NCBI GenBank assembly: GCA_013140495.1
Contig: JABFSR010000066.1
Span: 1 to 60,613, forward strand
Length of the DNA stretch: 60,613 bases
DNA from: Verrucomicrobiota bacterium
GTDB lineage: Bacteria; Verrucomicrobiota; Verrucomicrobiia; Limisphaerales; JADLHS01
Reading direction: 5' to 3'
Below are positions 17,701-25,275 of this stretch, piece after piece. A program made the translations under genes and the position numbers. The notes beneath the pieces are model-generated. The model was given only the letters and a program-made list of their open reading frames with translations. It was not told the DNA's origin and searched no databases. The first letter of the stretch is position 1; every line of letters begins with the position of its first letter.

Positions 17701-18697
17701 CAAAAATACCCGTGCCTTCGTCGTATTCATTCCAGCTTTCGACGTACACACGCTTATGGATTGTCCGCACGATACGGCCCCAGGCGGTGTTGTAAGGCGC
17801 ACCACCTGCCCGCGCAAGAAAGTCACCGGGGTTGCGAATGTTTTGATCCCAATAGCCACCCTTGAGTTGCGCGGTTTGGATGCCCTTCCAATTCGCGGGA
17901 TAATAATACTGGTTGATCTCGAACTGCGGCACCTTCTCATCCGCCCATGCAAACGTCGGATCGTTCAACGCCGTCGTGACCATGTACACGCCATTCGAGA
18001 AAATCGGATGGCTCGCGCCAAAAGTATTCCGCAACCGCGTCTCAACATCCGCACGCGAGAGCGACGCGAGATTGCCCAGATTGAACTTCACATGCCACGT
18101 GTCCAGTACGGGACGCCCGTTGATCTTTGCCAGATAATCGTCCGCATACGCATCCTGATTCACACTGTAGTACTGGTTGAACCATCGGATGTATTGGTTC
18201 ACGAACTCGTCCTTGCCCGCCGCCGTGTTCACGTCCACCAACGGTTGCTGATCCCACGTGATCATCGGGTCGAGAAATGGAGCAACCTTCGGCACGTTCC
18301 AGCCTTCGCTGCGCAACTGATTCAATGCCCGGAACAGATTGACCCGCTGCTCCTCTGATGAAGGAATCAGGTGCACGTAAAGCATGTCGAAATTCGCCGC
18401 CATCATCTGCTTGATCTGCGAGCGCCAGAAATCCGTCGTGCCGGTCCAATTCACCCGCCCCTCCACCGGACGCCACGGCCCGGTCAACTGTCCGCCATTG
18501 GCCGAGAACCACTGAAACACACTCACACTGACAAGGTGATTGGTGAGATTGTATGAAGCCTGCGGCGTGAACAGGCTTCCCGGCGATTGGCCGAACGTAA
18601 CTCCGGACAACAAACTGATGGCGAGAGCCACGACGACGAGGGGCGAACCGTGACATGGCCAGCCGACGAAAACTCGTCGCTTCAGGCTGGTGCTCAT
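14720..18697 (-). CDS. Large secreted glycoside-hydrolase-like protein with C-type lectin, Ig-like, cadherin-like and PKD-like modules
   Basis: 1325 residues with a signal peptide ending near 'GVTFGQS' (about 36). Residues about 50-370 resemble a TIM-barrel glycan hydrolase of the GH99/GH71/DUF5010 type ('FDMLYVHLIPSSEEQ', 'KRVYVESWNEYDEGTGIF'). Residues about 385-500 look like an NBR1-type Ig domain ('GETRTATVIVRNEGDAMWSE'). A C-type lectin domain follows (about 660-790: 'AAALGGHLVSLGNQAEQDWV', 'WIGLND', 'WAPGEPNN'), then an Ig-like domain, two cadherin/VCBS-like repeats ('LDEDTSLSITLDGSDVDGDS'; 'VNEDTSLPLTLTGFDVEGN') and a PKD-like domain. A His/Lys/Glu/Asp-rich linker (KHGKEHGHDDDKEHGKEDGK) precedes a C-terminal module ending HPQRFYRILTP. 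The protein is probably exported and cell-surface attached. An ISAs1 copy sits 46-56 bp upstream. Confidence 0.8.
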   Translation of the reverse strand: MSTSLKRRVFVGWPCHGSPLVVVALAISLLSGVTFGQSPGSLFTPQASYNLTNHLVSVSVFQWFSANGGQLTGPWRPVEGRVNWTGTTDFWRSQIKQMMAANFDMLYVHLIPSSEEQRVNLFRALNQLRSEGWNVPKVAPFLDPMITWDQQPLVDVNTAAGKDEFVNQYIRWFNQYYSVNQDAYADDYLAKINGRPVLDTWHVKFNLGNLASLSRADVETRLRNTFGASHPIFSNGVYMVTTALNDPTFAWADEKVPQFEINQYYYPANWKGIQTAQLKGGYWDQNIRNPGDFLARAGGAPYNTAWGRIVRTIHKRVYVESWNEYDEGTGIFAANAGPPYIRSGSGNTNTDVWSRTTDPYEYIKTTARGAAAFNDYPERDAKILWHNIPTRMLPGETRTATVIVRNEGDAMWSEAGKYRFGQKEFLDTLFGAGRYLMNDVQDDIPTFGGIFRGRPKTFALSIHAPITPGLYTNHWSMLQENVAWFGQELVQEILVDPTLTYHGAPQSIDSTSLLTNSIVDNSEHTYAVANLPVGHFAECAITRTFAAPIKSIKLSIVSGTADDVGYVGNILVTPDSANVNCQLGHVTNEVDVTSAVTVSRNTATLTLRARDTCCCNTGWGEDTVGGRLNARLHWQVELWPPVPISATFSNAANGHFYALLSPATWTWTERAAAALGGHLVSLGNQAEQDWVFNTFAAYAGTNRFLWIGLNDTASEGAFRWASEPVGFTYWAPGEPNNALGGEDFVTMYPPGHPQAGRWNDWGERVFSGNQPFNGVAEFVGPMGPPQIDQQPQGGKVNPGVPFAFTVHASGSPTLRYQWRFNGTDIPGATTTFMALPNVQFTNAGDYSVVVSNALGSIVSSNARLIVNHAPVPNPKTVSLDEDTSLSITLDGSDVDGDSLGYALFTQPIHGRLIGVAPAVTYVPDHDYFGPDEFSFKVTDGMLESAPATASITVLPVNDAPVANTQALSVNEDTSLPLTLTGFDVEGNALTYSVVSPPTHGSLSGTATNLAYLAVTNYFGPDGFTFKVNDGQLDSIPATISLTVLPVNDAPEPKIVVSPLTKLPGISNLVVIARVCCNAVVILDGSQSADVENDSLQFVWTEGTNTLGTTATVTNHFAPGNHVVNLAVTDGVDTNTATATFAVLTPAQAVHSLVLAVCEAESVRKHGKEHGHDDDKEHGKEDGKGHSEELLETLRDAEDAFKRCQARSGLHKLEEFQHKVRAQIGRRDPALAQTLIETAQEIMDIVGGTRSSPCHVVFDKVTPCERGKMQMKFSARKSENYFVQASTDLKTWKIIGVAEACGDGTFLFEDPCAGKHPQRFYRILTP

Positions 18698-18752
18698 GGT
18701 CCAACTGTGCGCCGACGCGCCTCAACGTGTCAAGCCGTGGAAGACCCGAGCA

Positions 18753-20045
18753 CAGGGCCGACGCATCTAAATGGGGACGCCGAGGAGGCGGAGCAAATAA
18801 GCGTGATCCCAACTGGCGTTGAGTTGTTTGCCCCGGATGCCGCGTTTCTTGGTCGCCTCGCGTTTCAAAAGATTTAACGCCAGCCTGCGCAACGTCGCCA
18901 GATTTTCGGCGGCGTGACCTGTTCGCGCCCGGCTTTCATCCTCCCTCATCTGCACGTCCAGCACCCAGTGCAGGCTGTTCTCCACCGACCAATGTCCCCG
19001 CACCGCCCGTGCAAACGTCTCCACACCCAGCGGCAGGCTGCTCAGATAATATCGCCGTTCCACCGTCTTCTTCCCGCCCACTTCACGTTTCGCTTCCACC
19101 AGCTCGATCGTCTGCAATCCTTCCCATTGCTCCCGATCCGCAAACCAATCCAGCACCGCGCTCTGGTAGTAAGTCCGCGTCTCCAGCCGCCCGTGATCTT
19201 TCTCCACGGTTTGCAGGGTCGCCAGTCCGGCCACTGCCGCTGAGGGCTGCATTCCCGGCGGGCGGGCCGCTGCGGCTTCCTGCACCGTCGCGTCCAGAAA
19301 GCTTTTCATTTCTTCATGCACCACTTCGTGATTGCCCTTGAGTGCCATGACGTAATCCGCGTCCGCTTCCTTGATCTCCCTGGCGATCTGTTTCTGCGTG
19401 CCCATCGCGTCCACCGTCACGATGCAACCGGTGAGTTCCAACGCCCGCAACAACCTGGGCAGTGCGGTGATCTCGTTGCTCTTGTCGTCCACCTTGAGTT
19501 GGCCCAACACCAGCCGGTTGCTGTGCGCCCACGCGCTGACGATCACTTTGCTGTTCTGGTCCGCGTCCAACGCACGGCGCAGCGCCTTGCCGTCCAGCGC
19601 CACGATCTCCTGGGCCACCGCACGGCGCAGACTTTGCGTCCAGGCCATGAAACATTCCCCGAAGGCCTGCGGGCACAATGCGGCAAACACCCGGTTGAAG
19701 GTGTCGTGACTGGGGATGCCGTTCTTCAAGTTCAGAAAGGTTTTGAACCAGTCCTCCTTGGCCTTGCCGAAATCCTCCATGTCGTTGAAGGACTCTCCCG
19801 CGCAGAGCAGTGTGCAGATGGCGATGGTCAGCACGTCGATCAACTCGTGATCTCTGGTGCGATCCACTCGCGGGTCCGGCAGGTCTTTGAAATGTTCGAT
19901 CAAACCAAGCTTGGGATGTTTTTGCATCCCCAGTTTGAATCATATTTCCAAGCAAAAGGGAACCTCAAAATTCTCCCTCGCAAGCTGGCTCCATTGAACC
20001 ACTTGCAAACCCTGTTCCAAAAACTATTTAGATGCGTCTGCCCTG
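18753..20045 (-). mobile_element. ISAs1-family insertion sequence with target-site duplication
   Basis: About 1293 bp. The ends are inverted repeats: cagggccgacgcatctaaat (18753-18772) and the complement of atttagatgcgtctgccctg (20026-20045), differing at one position. The flanks carry a direct repeat GACCCGAGC at 18743-18751 and 20046-20054 (10 bp with one mismatch if the next base is counted). Element length, terminal CAGGG and an 8-10-bp target duplication fit the ISAs1 family. Intact ends, intact transposase and an exact duplication suggest a recent insertion. Confidence 0.92.
18767..19927 (-). CDS. ISAs1-family DDE transposase
   Basis: 386 residues, full length for the family and uninterrupted. 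Recognisable parts are the N-terminal 'LIEHFKDLPDPRVDRTRDHE', 'IPSHDTFNRVFAAL', the catalytic region 'EIVALDGKALRRALD', 'CIVTVDAMGTQKQIAREIKE', 'DYVMALKGN', and the C-terminal 'VRGHWSVENSLHWVLDVQMR' and 'ENLATLRRLALNLLKRE'. The protein catalyses cut-and-paste or copy movement of the element. Its stop lies within the right half of the terminal inverted repeat region (18753-18772), as is common for compact insertion sequences. Confidence 0.95.
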   Translation of the reverse strand: MQKHPKLGLIEHFKDLPDPRVDRTRDHELIDVLTIAICTLLCAGESFNDMEDFGKAKEDWFKTFLNLKNGIPSHDTFNRVFAALCPQAFGECFMAWTQSLRRAVAQEIVALDGKALRRALDADQNSKVIVSAWAHSNRLVLGQLKVDDKSNEITALPRLLRALELTGCIVTVDAMGTQKQIAREIKEADADYVMALKGNHEVVHEEMKSFLDATVQEAAAARPPGMQPSAAVAGLATLQTVEKDHGRLETRTYYQSAVLDWFADREQWEGLQTIELVEAKREVGGKKTVERRYYLSSLPLGVETFARAVRGHWSVENSLHWVLDVQMREDESRARTGHAAENLATLRRLALNLLKREATKKRGIRGKQLNASWDHAYLLRLLGVPI

Positions 20046-20139
20046 GACCCGAGCCGGACAACTCAAAGTGAAGGGACTGACAAGCCGTCGCTTTACACAA
20101 TTGCGCCCGACGGCAAAAGCCTCCCTACACACTTAACCC

Positions 20140-20892
20140 TCACTCCACAGCACGGGTCGCGTTTGCTTCGCTGTTCTGTTTGAAGGTGGCGTAACACATT
20201 GCAATCCCAAGTATCCCGGCAAGCACGGCAGAGGAACCGATCGTGCCGAACCCCAGACCTCCCTTCTCATGCGTCTTTGTCAGGACATCACCCAGTGTTG
20301 CGCCAAACGGACGTGTGAGAACAAAAGCGACCCAGAACAGCAGCACCCTGGAAATCTTCGTGAAATAAAATACGCCTGTCACCAGGGCCAGCAAACAGCC
20401 AATCAACAACGCGCCGCCACCAAACCCGAGTCCCGAATCATCCGCCAGAAAATCGCCTAGAGCCGTGCCCAGCGTATTCGAAAACAGGATCGCAAACCAA
20501 TAAAGCAGCTCCACCTTGCGCGTCCGGATGTTCACCACCGACAACGATTCCTCCGTGAAATGCCAGTAGGTAAATATCGCCAGCAACACGCCGGACAAAA
20601 TCAAAGCCCCCTTCGCATAACCAAGCCCCAACGTCCGATCCATGAAATCTGACATCGTCGTACCCGCCGTGCTCGTTGAAAGAATTACGGTCCAATAAAG
20701 CAAAGGGTGATAACATTTCGACCACAATTGACCGAGAAGCGTGACTACAAACATGCCAAGCAACAGCAACGAACTGACCGCATAGCCGACATCCAGCGTC
20801 ATGGACAACAGATCGCCTGCGGTTTCACCCAGCGTCGTGGCGCAAACCTTCATTATCCAAAAGCCGAACGTGATCTCAGGTAATTTGTTCAT
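20140..20892 (-). CDS. COG4705-like uncharacterised membrane-anchored protein
   Basis: 250 residues from the ATG at 20892 (MNKLPEITFGFWIMKVCATT). It contains four imperfect repeats of 'W..(I/V)LS(T/N)T.GTT.(S/G)D(F)...LGLGY/GFG', each followed by hydrophobic helices: 'CATTLGETAGDLLSMTLDVGY', 'TSTAGTTMSDFMDRTLGLGY', 'SNTLGTALGDFLADDSGLGF' and 'TRPFGATLGDVLTKTHEKGG'. This matches the COG4705 (DUF347 repeat) group of bacterial inner-membrane proteins, whose role is poorly known. An upstream in-frame extension to 21063 lacks homologous features and was not used. The gene is intact and lies just outside the right end of the insertion sequence. Confidence 0.85.
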   Translation of the reverse strand: MNKLPEITFGFWIMKVCATTLGETAGDLLSMTLDVGYAVSSLLLLGMFVVTLLGQLWSKCYHPLLYWTVILSTSTAGTTMSDFMDRTLGLGYAKGALILSGVLLAIFTYWHFTEESLSVVNIRTRKVELLYWFAILFSNTLGTALGDFLADDSGLGFGGGALLIGCLLALVTGVFYFTKISRVLLFWVAFVLTRPFGATLGDVLTKTHEKGGLGFGTIGSSAVLAGILGIAMCYATFKQNSEANATRAVE

Positions 20893-21088
20893 GTGTGATA
20901 TTGACCATGCGGCCCGACTCCGGCTCCTCAACTTGATCTGCCGCACTGGCCGTGTAGGATTTTTTGCCAAATCCATGTCCGGCCTTTTGCGTTGCCTGCA
21001 TCTCGGTTTTCTAAAAACAACCCCCCTGCAAAACCCCCGATAAATACAGGCTCCCTTGCTCATCCTTGTTTCTTACAAGGCCACGTCG

Positions 21089-21343
21089 TCATTTCGTCAC
21101 ACTATTGGTCACGGCCTTCTCCGCCGCGTCCATCAAAGCTGCGTCTGCTGGGCTGTCATGCGGCTCTGAAAACTCGATATGCCGCAAGCTTTCAGCAAAA
21201 CCGCCCCAAAGAAAAGCCACAACGGCCACAAAAATCAATGCTGAGAGACCAGCAATCACGCGAGTCCTTGTCCGCCCACGAGCCTCAGCAACCAGCCACA
21301 CAATCACCAGTAGAATCGGAATGAGTGAAAGATATGTCAGCAT
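21089..21343 (-). CDS. Small membrane protein (84 aa)
   Basis: Start MLTYLSLIPILLVIVWLVAE at 21343. Two transmembrane helices (about residues 4-18 and 27-45: 'TRVIAGLSALIFVAVVAFLWGG') are followed by a soluble acidic tail. No family was recognised. The bases before the ATG on the minus strand ('cttaggccacttcgcatc') closely match those before the small membrane gene at 22504 ('aatagaccacttcgcac'). This suggests a shared 5' context. Confidence 0.5.
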   Translation of the reverse strand: MLTYLSLIPILLVIVWLVAEARGRTRTRVIAGLSALIFVAVVAFLWGGFAESLRHIEFSEPHDSPADAALMDAAEKAVTNSVTK

Positions 21344-21356
21344 GATGCGAAGTGGC

Positions 21357-21839
21357 CTAAGACCCAAGCTCAACGACCCGGCCCACGAGCGCGCTCGATT
21401 GCAACCTGGACGCGATGGCCGGGTTAGATGCAGCGCCCTTGTCAGGCCGCAGTCTTCGTCCTCTGACAAATCTGTAAACAGCTCCACCAGCAATAATGAA
21501 CCACAACACGCCGACAACCGACAGCCGGGCCAGCGTTTCATAGATGTGCCACTTCATGAGCCTGTCGAATCTGTCCGGCGTGGCGCTAATCCACTCCGGC
21601 TCGACCAAACGGTGCGGCCAATACTGGCGGATGATGTCAGCTTCAGTCACGCCGGTCGAAGAAAGGTAGGAAGCAAAACCGAGCGGCCGGAGTGCCCAGA
21701 ACCAAACAACAGCAGCGGCGGCAACGGTCGCCACGGCAATGACCGTGATGGTTACGTGGCCGGTTTTGCCTCCATGTACGCCGCCGGTGACTTTGCATTG
21801 ATCGCCGTCCCTGAGTTTGCCTGATGGTTTAGCTTCCAT
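21357..21839 (-). CDS. Membrane protein with N-terminal KOW-like motif
   Basis: 160 residues starting MEAKPSGKLRDGDQCKVTGG. The ATG at 21839 was chosen because GGAG lies about 8 nt upstream; an ATG at 21845 is only 2 nt from that sequence. 'LRDGDQCKVTGGVHGGKTG' looks like a KOW motif, usually found in ribosomal proteins and NusG. Here it is followed by a membrane segment (VTITVIAVATVAAAAVVWFW) and a second one near the C-terminus (LSVVGVLWFIIAGGAVYRF). No named family was recognised. It ends 14 bp before the start of the 84-residue gene, so the two may be co-transcribed. Confidence 0.55.
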   Translation of the reverse strand: MEAKPSGKLRDGDQCKVTGGVHGGKTGHVTITVIAVATVAAAAVVWFWALRPLGFASYLSSTGVTEADIIRQYWPHRLVEPEWISATPDRFDRLMKWHIYETLARLSVVGVLWFIIAGGAVYRFVRGRRLRPDKGAASNPAIASRLQSSALVGRVVELGS

Positions 21840-21933
21840 TTCCATTGCTCCGTTGTGTTCTGATCGTATCCCGTGTTCAACAGATTGCCGTCTCCTGCCG
21901 CTTCCCGGCGATTTCGGACGCTCCAGCACACGG

Positions 21934-22245
21934 TCAAGCCACAGCACATTTCTGGAGCTTTCGTCTTCTGCGCTCAAACATGAGCAGCACAGCACCGCAG
22001 AGCAGCAAAGCAGTGGACGATGGCTCCGGGGTTCCGTTGCCGATGACAATAACATCAGCCCTGGCCGAGTTGATCTTGTGTTCACTGTTTAGATACAAAC
22101 CGAAGATCAGCGCAAAAGTTGCAAGCCACCACCTTGGCCTTGTGCTTTTGAAAAGGCTCCTGGTTTGATGTACAACTGAATGCCGCCGCCTTCTCCTTCT
22201 GACTCGGTGCTGGATTTGGTTTTCCATAAAATTATTGGTGACCAT
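21934..22245 (-). CDS. Miniature PEP-CTERM protein (signal peptide joined to sorting tail)
   Basis: 103 residues from the ATG at 22245. A basic N-region leads to a hydrophobic signal ('RWWLATFALIFGLYL...SARAD'). After only seven residues (VIVIGNG) it reaches a PEP-CTERM sorting tail: TPEPSS, the helix TALLLCGAVLLMF, and ERRRRK. PEP-CTERM proteins are normally exported, processed by an exosortase and attached to the surface or matrix; here almost no mature body remains. It is either an internal-deletion relic or a very small surface peptide. The long basic stretch (HRVRRRRRRH) before the signal is unusual, so a later start is possible. Confidence 0.5.
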   Translation of the reverse strand: MVTNNFMENQIQHRVRRRRRRHSVVHQTRSLFKSTRPRWWLATFALIFGLYLNSEHKINSARADVIVIGNGTPEPSSTALLLCGAVLLMFERRRRKLQKCAVA

Positions 22246-22312
22246 GGCCTGGTCAGTACCGCGCGCGTCCAGCTTCTTCAGGAGGTCGCGTCGTCTTCAT
22301 TCAAGAATCTGT

Positions 22313-22504
22313 CTATGAGGTCTTACGCGGAAGCACACTGACCAGGCACGCCGAACCTAGCAAGAGGAACAGCAGTCCGTGATACCCGCTGAAAACCAGA
22401 ACAATCCCGGCGCACAACATCGCTACACCTGCAATGAGGCAAAAAATCCTGACATATCGGTCCGGGATTAGCGGTCGCAACAGAATCTTGGCTATGCGTT
22501 TCAT
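22313..22504 (-). CDS. Small membrane protein (63 aa) downstream of repeat copy B
   Basis: Start MKRIAKILLRPLIPDRYVRI at 22504. Two adjacent hydrophobic helices ('IFCLIAGVAMLCAGIVLVF' and 'GLLFLLLGSACLVSVL') and a short basic tail follow. No family was recognised. The conserved ~200-bp repeat (copy B) begins about 13 bp upstream of the start codon. This is the smallest of the repeat-associated membrane genes. Confidence 0.5.
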   Translation of the reverse strand: MKRIAKILLRPLIPDRYVRIFCLIAGVAMLCAGIVLVFSGYHGLLFLLLGSACLVSVLPRKTS

Positions 22505-22516
22505 GTGCGAAGTGGT

Positions 22517-22735
22517 CTATTCACAGTATCGCTTTCGCCGTGGGCGAAAGCGGTGTCTGCTCTCCGGGATGAGCGTGGGTTGCGAACCGCAGAGCGGAAC
22601 GCCGAGCCACAAGTTGTGCGACTCGCGCCCCAGACAACCGTAATGACCCGAAGATCAAACACCATGAAGACTTATCTACTCCGTGCCCCCAACCCTGTCG
22701 AGCCACAAAATCCACAGCCAACTCGCGGGAGTGGT
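22517..22735 (-). repeat. Copy B of a ~200-bp repeat located 5' of small membrane-protein genes
   Basis: Close relative of the block at 32838-33030: over a core of about 120 bp (starting 'cggtgtctgctct', ending 'caaacaccatgaaga') I count about ten differences by eye. It contains a perfect hairpin cgctttcgc/gcgaaagcg (about 22530-22552, 5-nt loop) and a second inverted repeat (gctctccgg...ccgcagagc). One frame on the minus strand reads 'GARVAQLVARRSALRFATHA', also preserved in the other good copy. Confidence 0.75.
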
Positions 22736-22812
22736 CTCCGGGCAGTTTGGGATTGCCGGGGGCGATTCGATTGATAATGTTTTGCGACCAATTCGAATAC
22801 CTCGACATAACC

Positions 22813-23862
22813 ATGAACGCGACAAACGCCACCAATAATTTTCCAAAACTTCACAACGCCATGTGGCCCGGCCTCGTCGGCAAGGGCAGCCCCGGCGCAG
22901 AACCATTCATTGACCTCGATACGATGCTGGACATGACCGCCAAGGCGGATGTCGGCGGAGTGAAGTTCGACGGTGTGGATCTCTTCCTCTACAACCCGCA
23001 CACGGACATTGATATTTCGGACGACGGCATCAAGGCGCTCGCCTCGAAGATCAAGGCCAGGGGGCTGGTGGTCGGCTCCGTTGTTGCGCCGGTTTGGTTC
23101 GATGCCTCGGCGGGCGGCGATGAAAAGGCGCGCGCGGCGTGGGTCACGCATGTGCGCAAAGCCATCCGCATCGCGAAGAAATTGCGTGAACTCGGTGTGC
23201 GGCCATACGGCGTGGTCCGCATTGACAGCGCCACGAGTGTTACTGCATGGGACAAAGCTCCAAAGGCCACCACCAAGCTCATAGCGCAAACTTTCCGCGA
23301 GGCCGGCAGGATCGCCAAGGACAACGGCGAGCGTCTCGCCGCCGAGGGTGAAATTTGCTGGGGCGCCATGCACTCATGGAAGCACATGGTGGATCTGCTC
23401 GAAGAAACCGGCATGCCCAAGGTCGTCGGCTTCCAGGCGGACATGTCACACACGCATCTCTACACGCTCGGCTTCAACGCCGAGGCGCACCGCATCGTGC
23501 CGAAGAATTATCACTACGAGCCCGGCGAATTCCACAAGGCGATGACGAAGCTCACGGACGCGCTCCGTCCGTGGACGATTGATTTCCACGTCGCGCAAAA
23601 CGATGGCAGCGTCTTCGGCTCCGGCTCGCACGAGAAGACCGGCCGCCACTGCCTCGCCACCGATCCGAAGGGCAAGCTGAACATTGCCCGCGACTCCGGC
23701 TACTGGCTGCGCGACGGCAAGGGCAAGGTCACGAAGAAGCTGAAGCACATTTGTTGGGACGGTTGCATGTTCCCGAACGAAACGCTGATGAAGCAACAGA
23801 CTTGGAATGACATTCTCGCGGCGATGATCCAGGTGCGTGAGAACCATGGCTGGCGCGCTTAA
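22813..23862 (+). CDS. TIM-barrel sugar phosphate isomerase/epimerase-like protein
   Basis: 349 residues from the ATG at 22813 (MNATNATNNFPKLHNAMWPG). It has the xylose-isomerase-like AP_endonuc_2 layout: 'VGGVKFDGVDLFLYNPHTDI', 'ALASKIKARGLVVGSVVAPV', 'GERLAAEGEICWGAMHSWKH', 'VVGFQADMSHTHLYTLGF' and 'PWTIDFHVAQNDGSVFG'. The acidic and His residues in these strands match the usual metal-site positions of the fold. There is no export signal, so it should be cytoplasmic. The Gfo/Idh/MocA gene follows 29 bp downstream, a pairing typical of inositol or keto-sugar catabolic operons. Confidence 0.8.
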   Translation: MNATNATNNFPKLHNAMWPGLVGKGSPGAEPFIDLDTMLDMTAKADVGGVKFDGVDLFLYNPHTDIDISDDGIKALASKIKARGLVVGSVVAPVWFDASAGGDEKARAAWVTHVRKAIRIAKKLRELGVRPYGVVRIDSATSVTAWDKAPKATTKLIAQTFREAGRIAKDNGERLAAEGEICWGAMHSWKHMVDLLEETGMPKVVGFQADMSHTHLYTLGFNAEAHRIVPKNYHYEPGEFHKAMTKLTDALRPWTIDFHVAQNDGSVFGSGSHEKTGRHCLATDPKGKLNIARDSGYWLRDGKGKVTKKLKHICWDGCMFPNETLMKQQTWNDILAAMIQVRENHGWRA

Positions 23863-23891
23863 CCAAACAACCCTGAAACTGCTTTCAAATT

Positions 23892-25040
23892 ATGCCTAAG
23901 AAACAACTTCGCATCGGACTCATCGGTTACGGCTTCATGGGCCGGACTCACTCCAACGCCTATCGCAAGGTCAACAACTTCTTCGACCTCGAGCATCAAT
24001 GCGTGCTTCAAGCAATCTGTGCGCGGGACGAAGCCAAGGTAAAAGCCTTCGCGGAGCAGTGGGGATTCAAATCCATTGAAACCGACTGGCGCAAACTAAT
24101 CGCGCGCGAGGACATTGACGCGATTGACATCTGCACGCCGAACAACAGCCATGCCGAGATCGCCATCGCCGCCGCCAGGGCAGGCAAAATGATCCTCTGC
24201 GAGAAACCGCTCTCGATGAACGGACCGGAAGGCAGAAAGATGGTTGAAGCGGTGGAGAAGGCCAAAGTGCCGAACATCGTCTGGTATAATTATCGTCGCG
24301 TTCCCGCCGTCACGCTCGCGAAGCAATTGATTGATGAAGGCAAGCTTGGTCGCGTGTTTCATTATCGTGCGAAGTTTCTCCAGGATTGGACCATCAGCCC
24401 GGAACTGCCGCAGGGCGGCGCAGGGTTGTGGCGGCTGGATGCCAAGGCAGCCGGCAGCGGCGTGACGGGCGATCTGCTCGCGCATTGCATTGATACTGCG
24501 ATCTGGCTCAACGGAAGCTTCGACAAGGTCAACGCGATGACCGAGACATTCATCAAGGAACGCACCCACACGCTCACCGGCAAGGTTCAGAAGGTTGGCA
24601 TTGACGACGCGTGCGCATTTCTGGCGCGCTTCAAAAACGGTTCGCTAGCTACTTTTGAAAGCACCCGCTACGCGCGCGGTCACAAGGCGCTTTACACATT
24701 CGAGATCAATGGTGAACACGCCAGCATCGCGTGGGATCTGCACGATCTGCATCGGCTCCAGTATTTCGATCATCGCGACGAGGGCAAATTGCGCGGCTGG
24801 CGAAGCATCCACGTCAGCGACGGCGATCATCCCTACATGAAGAACTGGTGGGTGCCGGGCTTGCAGATCGGCTACGAACACAGCTTCATTCATCAGGTGG
24901 CGGATTTCGTGAAAGGACTCGAAACCAAGAAGCCGGCCGGCCCGACGTTCCGCGATGCGCTCGAAACACAAAACGTTTGCGATGCTGTCTTGAAGTCGGC
25001 AAAGACGAACAAGTGGGAAAACGTCGCCAAGGTGAAGTAA
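23892..25040 (+). CDS. Gfo/Idh/MocA-family NAD(P)-dependent oxidoreductase
   Basis: 382 residues. The N-terminal Rossmann motif is [18 protein letters not shown] (about residues 6-23). The conserved '[14 protein letters not shown]' (EKP motif, about residues 98-111) and a C-terminal '[26 protein letters not shown]' complete the family pattern. Such enzymes oxidise or reduce a sugar hydroxyl, commonly C3 or C2. There is no Tat signal, so it is probably cytoplasmic. It is cotranscribed with the upstream isomerase-like gene, and an intrinsic terminator at 25059-25088 closes the unit. Confidence 0.92.
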   Translation: MPKKQLRIGLIGYGFMGRTHSNAYRKVNNFFDLEHQCVLQAICARDEAKVKAFAEQWGFKSIETDWRKLIAREDIDAIDICTPNNSHAEIAIAAARAGKMILCEKPLSMNGPEGRKMVEAVEKAKVPNIVWYNYRRVPAVTLAKQLIDEGKLGRVFHYRAKFLQDWTISPELPQGGAGLWRLDAKAAGSGVTGDLLAHCIDTAIWLNGSFDKVNAMTETFIKERTHTLTGKVQKVGIDDACAFLARFKNGSLATFESTRYARGHKALYTFEINGEHASIAWDLHDLHRLQYFDHRDEGKLRGWRSIHVSDGDHPYMKNWWVPGLQIGYEHSFIHQVADFVKGLETKKPAGPTFRDALETQNVCDAVLKSAKTNKWENVAKVK

Positions 25041-25058
25041 TCGAAAGTTTTCAGGAAC

Positions 25059-25088
25059 AAGGCGCGTCAGAACCTGACGCGCCTTTTC
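25059..25088 (+). terminator. Intrinsic terminator of the isomerase-oxidoreductase operon
   Basis: A perfect 12-bp stem AAGGCGCGTCAG / CTGACGCGCCTT with a 3-nt loop (AAC) is followed by TT, placed 19 bp after the stop codon. The T-run is short but the stem is strong. Confidence 0.85.
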
Positions 25089-25109
25089 ATTTCTCCCGAC
25101 ACCTTAGCA

Positions 25110-25262
25110 CCGATCCTGCTTATTGCAGTTCTGCCGTGGATCCGGGGTGCGCCCGTCCTCGGGCGCAGCGACCTCCGCTGTCAATGCTGGCTGGAATTAC
25201 GAAAACATTCTCTCCGGCTTGAGTTGCTGTGGCCGGGGACGGCCACACCCCGCATGTTGAAG
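25110..25262. repeat. Intergenic hairpin repeats
   Basis: Two GC-rich inverted repeats lie between convergent genes: tgcgcccg...cgggcgca (about 25148-25166) and tgtggccg...cggccaca (about 25229-25247). They may help termination for the minus-strand ThuA unit. No coding content was seen. Confidence 0.5.
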
Positions 25263-25275
25263 CCACGCCTGGCGT

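Noticed and set aside
16277..18358. 693-codon plus-strand open frame opposite the glycoside-hydrolase-like gene
   Set aside because: It mirrors a well-supported minus-strand gene with clear domains. Its own translation is Arg/His-rich with no motif, as expected for an antisense shadow in GC-rich coding DNA.
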